Shown here: positions 51,967 to 56,868 of the stretch, in pieces | How the letters are laid out: every line of letters begins with the position of its first letter | Numbering within the stretch: the first letter of the stretch is position 1 | From: an uncultured Bacteroidota bacterium | Lineage (GTDB): Bacteria > Bacteroidota > Rhodothermia > Rhodothermales > Salinibacteraceae | Direction: 5' to 3' | Length of the DNA: 56,868 nucleotides | NCBI GenBank assembly: GCA_913056185.1 | Contig: CAJXLV010000023.1 | Span: 1-56,868 of the forward strand | Made by a program: the position numbers and the translations under genes | The notes under the pieces: generated by a model | The model's input: only the letters and a program-made list of their open reading frames with translations | What the model was told of the DNA's origin: nothing | Database searches by the model: none

Positions 51967-52779
51967 TCAGCGTGCCTGCTGCGCGGCGATTTTTTTGCCC
52001 TCGGTGCGCAGCGCCGAGAGGGCGTCGCCGGGGTGCTCGGCCCGCATGAAATGCTCGCCGATGAGAACGCCATTGACGCCCGCCTTGCGCAGGCGCACCA
52101 GCGTTTCGGGGTCGCTGAGGCCGCTCTCGGCCACGCGCCCCACGCTCTTCGGGGTTTGGTCGAAGATGCGGAGCGAGTTTTCAATGTCGACCTCGAAGGT
52201 GTGCAGGTCGCGGTTGTTGACCCCGAGCACGCGGACCTGGTCCCAGTCGATTTTGTCGAGGTCCGCCTCCGTGTACACCTCCACGAGGCAGGAGAGGCCC
52301 AACTCGGTGGCGGCGGCGTGGAGGTCGGCCAGCTGCCCGGGGGCCAGCGCCGTGGCAATGAGCAGCACGGCATCGGCCCCAACGGCCCGCGCCTCCACAA
52401 GTTGGTACGGATCGATGATAAAGTCCTTGCGCAGCAGCGGCGTCTCGGGGACGTGGGCCCGAATCCACGCCATGTGCTCCAGTGCGCCCTGGAAGTGCTG
52501 AGGCTCCGTCAGCACACTGATGGCCGCGGCGTCGTGCGCGGCGTACTGCTGGGCAATGCGCGCCGGCGCAAAGTCGTCGCGGATCACCCCCCTCGAGGGC
52601 GAGGCCTTTTTGACCTCGGCGATAAAGGACATGCCGCGTTCCTTCAGCGCCTCGGGCAGCGAGAGGGCCTCGCGTTCGTTGTAGAAAGGGCGTTCCTTGA
52701 GCGCGGCCACCGGCGTTTCGGCTTTGCGCTGCTCCACCAACTCGCGCGTGTCGTCGAGAATGTCGTCGAGAATGCTCAC
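51967..52779 (-). CDS. trpC: Indole-3-glycerol phosphate synthase
   Basis: A 270-residue TIM-barrel enzyme that closes the indole ring. FIAEVKKASPSRG (catalytic Lys), LLRKDFIID and VLGVNNRDLHTFEVD match the family, and AESGLSDPE is the phosphate-binding part. The start is taken at a GTG giving VSILDDILDD; an ATG 19 codons upstream (52836) would add a His/Pro-rich stretch. A 12-bp in-frame duplication encodes ILDD twice at the N terminus. trpC and trpF are separate genes here, unlike the E. coli fusion. Confidence 0.93.
   Translation of the reverse strand: MSILDDILDDTRELVEQRKAETPVAALKERPFYNEREALSLPEALKERGMSFIAEVKKASPSRGVIRDDFAPARIAQQYAAHDAAAISVLTEPQHFQGALEHMAWIRAHVPETPLLRKDFIIDPYQLVEARAVGADAVLLIATALAPGQLADLHAAATELGLSCLVEVYTEADLDKIDWDQVRVLGVNNRDLHTFEVDIENSLRIFDQTPKSVGRVAESGLSDPETLVRLRKAGVNGVLIGEHFMRAEHPGDALSALRTEGKKIAAQQAR
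52750..52773. repeat. 12-bp in-frame duplication at the start of trpC
   Basis: GTCGTCGAGAAT occurs twice in tandem on the plus strand, within the first codons of trpC, and doubles the four residues ILDD in the first helix. The length of 12 keeps the reading frame. Confidence 0.85.
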
Positions 52780-52846
52780 GGCAGTGTGTACGTGTGGATG
52801 GGGGGCGTGTGGGCGAGGCGGAGGAATGACATCCATTCCTCGGCCC

Positions 52847-53881
52847 CTACTCAGATTTGGCCGTCTGTGAGACCTTGACGAGCGTTTTGAGGGTCTTTAG
52901 GGCGGCCCCGGACGCGATGCTCTCCTCCGCGGCCTCCAGGCAGGCGTCCAGGTCCGCAAATCGGTCGCTTACGTGGAGCGCGTAGGCGGCGTTGAGCACG
53001 GCGACGTCGCGCCGGGGGCTCTGGTCCTCGCCCGCGAGAATGTTGTGGAGGAGGGCAGCGTTTTCCTTGGCCGTGCCGCCCTTGAGGGCCGACACCGGCG
53101 AGCGCTGCAGGTCGTGTTGCTCCGGGCTGACTTCGTGGCTGCGGGGCACCGGGGCCTGGTCGGACGCGTCGTACTCGAACAGGGTGGTGGCGGCCGAGAC
53201 GCTGACCTCGTCCATGCCGTCGTCGGAGTGGAGGGTGACAATGTGGTCGGCATCGAGCTGGGCCAGGATGCGGGCCATCGTCTGGGCGGTTTGCGTATCG
53301 AAGGCGCCCACAATCTGGCGTGTTACGCCCGCGGGGTTGCAGAGGGGCCCCAGGATGTTGAAGAACGTGCGCACGCCCAGCGACTTGCGGACGGGCATCA
53401 CGTGGCGCATGGCGGGGTGGAAGAAGGGGGCGAAGAGGAACGCGATGCCGGCGTCGTGGAGACAACGCTCCACGCCCTTCTTTTCCAGATCGATCTGCAC
53501 GCCCAGCGTTTCCAGCACGTCCGCGGAGCCGGACTTTGAAGACACGGAGCGGTTGCCGTGCTTGGCGACGGTTACACCTGCGCCCGCAGCGATGAGGGAC
53601 GCGGTGGTGGAGATGTTGAACGTGCTGGCTCCGTCGCCCCCGGTGCCGCACAGGTCGATGGCGTGCGGGTCGCCGGGATCGACCGAGACGGCAAACTCGC
53701 GCATGGTTTTGGTGAAGCCGACCAGCTCGTCGAGCGTTTCGCCGCGGGTGCGAAGGCCCATGAGCAGGGCCGCGATGTGCTCGTCGCGGGCTGATCCGTT
53801 CATGATTTGCGTCATGACGGCCTCGGCTTCGGAGCGGTCGAGCGGATCGCCATTGGCAATGGTGTGCAGGTGTGCGTCCAC
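52847..53881 (-). CDS. trpD: Anthranilate phosphoribosyltransferase
   Basis: A 344-residue enzyme that couples anthranilate to PRPP. The PRPP-binding motif GTGGDGASTFNIST (about 81-94) is intact, KHGNRSVSSKSGSAD and GPLCNPAGVTRQIVG follow. ATG before DAHLHTI. It follows trpG by 42 bases and is not fused to it. Confidence 0.96.
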   Translation of the reverse strand: MDAHLHTIANGDPLDRSEAEAVMTQIMNGSARDEHIAALLMGLRTRGETLDELVGFTKTMREFAVSVDPGDPHAIDLCGTGGDGASTFNISTTASLIAAGAGVTVAKHGNRSVSSKSGSADVLETLGVQIDLEKKGVERCLHDAGIAFLFAPFFHPAMRHVMPVRKSLGVRTFFNILGPLCNPAGVTRQIVGAFDTQTAQTMARILAQLDADHIVTLHSDDGMDEVSVSAATTLFEYDASDQAPVPRSHEVSPEQHDLQRSPVSALKGGTAKENAALLHNILAGEDQSPRRDVAVLNAAYALHVSDRFADLDACLEAAEESIASGAALKTLKTLVKVSQTAKSE

Positions 53882-53923
53882 GGTGGGAGGCGGCTGGTTG
53901 AAGAAGCTGCGACGGGTGGGGAC

Positions 53924-54523
53924 TTAGGCCGGGGTGGGGCGGGAGTGCGCGTCGACCACAGAGAGCCAGTTGGCGATGAGGGTGGGGCCGGCCCGGGTCA
54001 TGACGCTCTCCGGGTGAAACTGGATGCCGTACAGCGGGTGCGTGCGGTGACGCAGGGCCATGATGGTGTCGTGCTCCTCGGTCGTGGCCGTCACCTCCAG
54101 TTCGTCGTGCGGGAACGTGTCCGGGTCGATGACGAGGGAGTGGTACCGGGTGGCATCGAACGAGCGGTCGACGCCCTCGAACAGCGGGGTATCGTGGTGG
54201 AGCACCGGGCTCGTTTTGCCGTGCATGAGCTCGTCCGCCTGCGTGATGGTGCCCCCGAAGACCTCGCCGATGGCCTGGTGCCCGAGGCAGACGCCCAGGA
54301 CCGGGGTGGAGGCGCCCAGGTGTTCAATGACTGGCTCCGTCAGCCCGGCGTCGGACGGGTGGCCCGGCCCCGGCGAAATCAGCACGCCGTCCGGGTCCAT
54401 CGCCTTCACCTCGTCAAGGGTCCGGTCGTCGTTGCGAATCACCTCCAGGTCGTCCGTGTGCTCCCCCACGAGGTGGACGAGGTTGTAGGTGAACGAGTCG
54501 TAGTTATCGATGATCAAAATCAT
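53924..54523 (-). CDS. trpG: Anthranilate synthase glutamine amidotransferase component
   Basis: A 199-residue class I glutamine amidotransferase that provides ammonia to TrpE. The triad is present: Cys in GVCLGHQAIG (about 78), and His and Glu in FHPESVMT (about 171-173). DNYDSFTYNLV opens the protein as usual. No pabA gene is in the window, so this subunit may also serve the PabB-PabC fusion. ATG start with no Shine-Dalgarno. Upstream lies a broken four-helix-bundle gene, which separates trpG from trpS. Confidence 0.94.
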   Translation of the reverse strand: MILIIDNYDSFTYNLVHLVGEHTDDLEVIRNDDRTLDEVKAMDPDGVLISPGPGHPSDAGLTEPVIEHLGASTPVLGVCLGHQAIGEVFGGTITQADELMHGKTSPVLHHDTPLFEGVDRSFDATRYHSLVIDPDTFPHDELEVTATTEEHDTIMALRHRTHPLYGIQFHPESVMTRAGPTLIANWLSVVDAHSRPTPA

Positions 54524-54567
54524 CGGTCTGGAAGTGTGGAAGGATGAAGGTATGGAAGAGGTTGTGC

Positions 54568-54926
54568 TTAGTTGCTCCCCGGGACGTTCAGGGCATCGTA
54601 TTGAAGCTCTGGTTCGCGAACTTCACTGGAGGGACCGCACCACGGATGTGGCTTGCTCATCATTTTCACAAGTCCGCACTAATCCAAACGATTGTCTCGG
54701 CTGCCTCGCTGCTCGCGTCGCTGAGCTTGTTCGCGAAATGGTCGGGGGCCCGCCGCCTGAACCATGCCTCAGCGATATTGGCGCAGACGGACCGAGAGGA
54801 TCGAGGAATCTGATCGGTCATGGCATACTTCTCTGACTGAGGCCCCTCCGCCGAGTGTTTTTGAGGTGTCTTCGCTGCCTCAAAGGCATGCTGGCAACCC
54901 CGGAGTTCTTTGAAGTCAGGGACCAT
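54568..54926 (-). pseudogene. Broken four-helix-bundle protein (23S rRNA-intervening-sequence family)
   Basis: The first 86 codons encode the start of the S23/IVP four-helix-bundle family: FKELRGCQHAFEAAK, then KYAMTDQIPRSSRSVCANIAEAW, then ASSEAAETIVWIS, ending in an early TGA. Shifting the frame by one base right before that stop gives GLVKMMSKPHPWCGPSSEV and more, which is the family's normal C terminus, and runs to a TAA. About 25-30 residues that should lie between the two parts are missing. The gene therefore has a frameshifting internal deletion. It sits inside the trp cluster between trpS and trpG. Whether the truncated product is made is unknown. Confidence 0.8.
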
Positions 54927-54994
54927 CCCGAATCCTCAGCAGATTGATTTGTGGCGCGTCCACACGTCCACCCCTCCACCCGCACGCGCGAGCG

Positions 54995-56023
54995 TCAGCG
55001 AGTGCGAACCAGTCCGCTCAGCGTCCGCACTTGTTCCAGAATCGGCTCGGCCTTTGTTCGGGCCGCCTTCGCGCCCTCCCGGAGCACATCGCGAACGTAG
55101 TCGGGGCGCTGCTCCAGCTCTTTGCGGCGGGCGCGGGCGTCGGCGAAGTGGTCCTGAATCAGGCCCAGGAGCTCCTGCTTGGCGTGGCCGTAGCCGTAGC
55201 CGCCGGCGCGGTACTGCTTGGCAATCTCTGCCTGCCGGGCCTCGTCGGTGAACAGTTGGAGGAGGGCGAAGACGTTGCACGTCTCCGGGTCCTTCGGCTC
55301 GTCGAGCGGGGTCGAGTCGGTCACGATGCTCATTACCTTTTCTTTCAGCGCGTCCCCCTCGTCGAAAATGCCGATGGTATTGCCGTAGCTCTTCGACATC
55401 TTCTGGCCGTCGGTGCCGGGAATCACCGACACGTGGTCCAGAATGTGGGGCTCCGGGACAGGGAAGAGGGGATCGTCCTCCGGGCAGAAGCGGTTGTTGA
55501 AGCGGCGCGCAAGGGTGCGGGCCATCTCCAGGTTCTGCTTTTGGTCCGCCCCGACCGGCACCACGGAGCCGCCGTAGGCCAGGATGTCGGCGGCCTGCAG
55601 CACGGGGTAGTTAAACAGACCGGCGTTGGGCGACAGGCCCGCCTCCACTTTTTCCTTGTACGCAACGCCCTTTTCCAGGTGGCTCGTGGGGATCAGGTTG
55701 AAGAAGATCCACATCAGCTCCGTCACCTCCGGCACGTCGCTCTGGATGAAGAGCGCGGCCTCGTTGGGGTCGAAGCCGAGGGCCAGGTAGTCGAGCGCCA
55801 CGTCGAACGTGTGCTGGCGCAGCTGCTCGGCGCTCTGCACCGACGTCATCGCGTGATAGTTCACGATGAAGTAGTACGCTTCGTGCTGGCTGTGGAGGTC
55901 GAGGTGTTGGCGGAGGGCGCCGAAGTAGTTGCCCAGGTGGAGGCGGCCGGAGGGCTGGATGCCGGACACCACAACTGGGGCCGTCTCGGTGGCCGGGGGT
56001 GAGGGCGGGGCGTCAGAGTCCAT
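54995..56023 (-). CDS. trpS: Tryptophanyl-tRNA synthetase
   Basis: A 342-residue class I synthetase that charges tRNA-Trp. The HIGH-type motif appears as PSGRLHLGNYFGA (about 25-37) and the KMSKS loop as GQKMSKSYGNTI (about 206-217). DQKQNLEMARTLA and GTDGQ are also family features. It lies in the trp cluster, 45 bases after the ferritin-like gene and upstream of trpG, so it is probably co-transcribed with the biosynthetic genes. ATG before DSDAPPSPP; the first 18 residues are a Pro/Ala/Thr extension. Confidence 0.95.
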   Translation of the reverse strand: MDSDAPPSPPATETAPVVVSGIQPSGRLHLGNYFGALRQHLDLHSQHEAYYFIVNYHAMTSVQSAEQLRQHTFDVALDYLALGFDPNEAALFIQSDVPEVTELMWIFFNLIPTSHLEKGVAYKEKVEAGLSPNAGLFNYPVLQAADILAYGGSVVPVGADQKQNLEMARTLARRFNNRFCPEDDPLFPVPEPHILDHVSVIPGTDGQKMSKSYGNTIGIFDEGDALKEKVMSIVTDSTPLDEPKDPETCNVFALLQLFTDEARQAEIAKQYRAGGYGYGHAKQELLGLIQDHFADARARRKELEQRPDYVRDVLREGAKAARTKAEPILEQVRTLSGLVRTR

Positions 56024-56068
56024 GTTCGCTCGTCGGAGGGTGGGTGGAGAGAAGGGAATGGGTGAGGG

Positions 56069-56563
56069 TTATGCCGCAGCGGCGTCTGCGCGCTCGATCA
56101 AGTCTCCCAGTAGGTCCAACCGCTCCTTACTATTACTGGTGAGGGCTTCCAGGAGGCCGCGGGTCCGCATCTGATGCTCCACGTTTTTGCGCTCGTGGAC
56201 GAGGGCATCGTGAAACTCCTGCTCCATGTTTTGGAGAGTGCGAAGCATTTCCGTGTCGGTGCCCTCGAGTGCGAAGTCTTTGGACTTCAGGTCGGTGCCG
56301 TTGTATGGCGTGCCGCCGCAGCTGTGAATCGTCTCGGTGAGCTTGCCGACATCGGCCCGCGCGGTCTTCTGCACGCGTTGCAGTGCCTCGACCACCGCCG
56401 GATCGCCGTGCGAGCGGAGGGCGGCGCGGTAGTAATGGTTGAGCTCGATATGCTGCCGGACGAGCGGGTTTAGCCGCTCAACGGTTTCGGCTCGGCTAAT
56501 CGTTTTGCCGGCCCAGCCCCGACCAAGCAGCAGTTCTTTGACAGGATTCGGCATGTCACACAA
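56069..56563 (-). CDS. Ferritin-like helical-bundle protein in the trp cluster
   Basis: A 164-residue, almost all-helical protein. Four amphipathic helices can be drawn (about 22-48, 55-80, 98-130 and 133-160). LNPLVRQHIELNHYYRAALRS and EQEFHDALVHERKNVEHQM carry Glu and His spaced as in ferritin-like or DUF2383-type bundles, but I cannot define a complete di-iron site. A second ATG three codons in (56554) may be the real start. It lies between trpE and trpS, on the same strand with short gaps. Function unknown. Confidence 0.65.
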   Translation of the reverse strand: MCDMPNPVKELLLGRGWAGKTISRAETVERLNPLVRQHIELNHYYRAALRSHGDPAVVEALQRVQKTARADVGKLTETIHSCGGTPYNGTDLKSKDFALEGTDTEMLRTLQNMEQEFHDALVHERKNVEHQMRTRGLLEALTSNSKERLDLLGDLIERADAAAA

Positions 56564-56638
56564 GGGTTGTGGAAAGGACTGCGGGAATGGTACCGCCGGC
56601 CCGGGGGGAAGTTTGGGGGGCGGGCGGCAATAAGGTCG

Positions 56639-56868
56639 TTACAAGAGCCCGTCGGCGGCCACGCGCATGGCCTGGCGGAGGGCGGCAGCCTTGTTCCAGG
56701 TTTCGTCGTACTCAAGGGCTGGGTCGCTGTCGGCCACGATGCCGGCGCCGGCCTGGACGTGGGCGGTGTTGTCGCTCACGACCATGGTGCGGATGGCGAT
56801 GCAGGTGTCGAGGGTGCCGGAGAAGTCGACGTAGCCCACGGCCCCGGCGTAGACGCCGCGCCGGCTCG
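56639..56868 (-). CDS. trpE: Anthranilate synthase component I, C-terminal part (cut by window edge)
   Basis: Only the last 76 codons are inside the window. [19 protein letters not shown], then CIAIRTMVV, then [19 protein letters not shown] is the conserved end of chorismate-binding enzymes. Its place at the head of a trp cluster with trpG marks it as TrpE. The enzyme makes anthranilate from chorismate with ammonia from TrpG. The promoter and any leader lie outside the window. Confidence 0.93.
   Translation of the reverse strand, partial: SRRGVYAGAVGYVDFSGTLDTCIAIRTMVVSDNTAHVQAGAGIVADSDPALEYDETWNKAAALRQAMRVAADGLL

Noticed and set aside
54524-54994. trp attenuator or T-box between trpS and trpG
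   Set aside because: The gap is explained by the broken four-helix-bundle gene; I found no Trp-codon leader or terminator/antiterminator pair.

Overview
The window looks like a chromosomal segment of a GC-rich, probably halophilic member of the Bacteroidota/Rhodothermota, closest in character to Salinibacter and its relatives. That placement is an inference from gene content: DUF4293, DUF4296 and DUF4837 proteins, an amphi-Trp protein, a MutL whose C-terminal motifs are of the Bacteroidota type, and a PolX whose polymerase site is lost. Many proteins are acidic, and most starts have no recognisable Shine-Dalgarno sequence. I see no phage, transposase, CRISPR array or plasmid function.

Left part (1-16.4 kb): a tRNA-Arg(CCG) gene; a CPBP-family membrane protease; a DUF2007 protein and cdsA; a small membrane protein with mutL; tilS and hpt; an L-asparaginase convergent with a tryptophanase; an ECF-type sigma factor; an HD phosphohydrolase; a polyprenol/phytol kinase-like protein; hemE; and three small genes (zinc ribbon, DUF2911, amphi-Trp). 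A 136-137 bp noncoding repeat occurs twice in inverted orientation, on either side of the mutL-tilS-hpt block.

Middle part (16.7-38.4 kb): a complete Mrp-type Na+/H+ antiporter operon in the permuted order F-G-A-B-C-D-E, followed by a tandem universal stress protein. Next come a fused isobutyryl-CoA mutase (IcmF), a divergent pair of oxidoreductases (Old Yellow Enzyme and MDR families) around a 22-bp palindrome, a PabB-PabC fusion, acetyl-CoA synthetase, a degenerate penicillin-acylase-like protein and a PHP/PolX protein.

Right part (38.6-56.9 kb): an ExbB-orf92-ExbD-ExbD operon behind a near-consensus promoter and closed by a clear intrinsic terminator; an NAD-type isocitrate dehydrogenase, a DUF4293 protein and an EamA transporter; a GT2 glycosyltransferase divergent from RecQ; then, on the minus strand, the tryptophan cluster. 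Read in transcription order this cluster is trpE (cut by the window edge), a ferritin-like gene, trpS, a broken four-helix-bundle gene, trpG, trpD, trpC, trpF, trpB and trpA, followed by two lipoprotein genes (DUF4837, DUF4296). It makes tryptophan from chorismate and carries its own tryptophanyl-tRNA synthetase, while a tryptophanase elsewhere in the window would break tryptophan down.

A recurring structural theme is short direct tandem duplications (units of 14-18 bp, two to four copies, unrelated sequence at each site) in intergenic junctions, with similar but shorter ones inside two coding regions. No single novel defence-like or biosynthetic system is evident; the most unusual items are these repeats, the inverted repeat pair, the composition of the trp cluster and several enzymes with degraded active sites.
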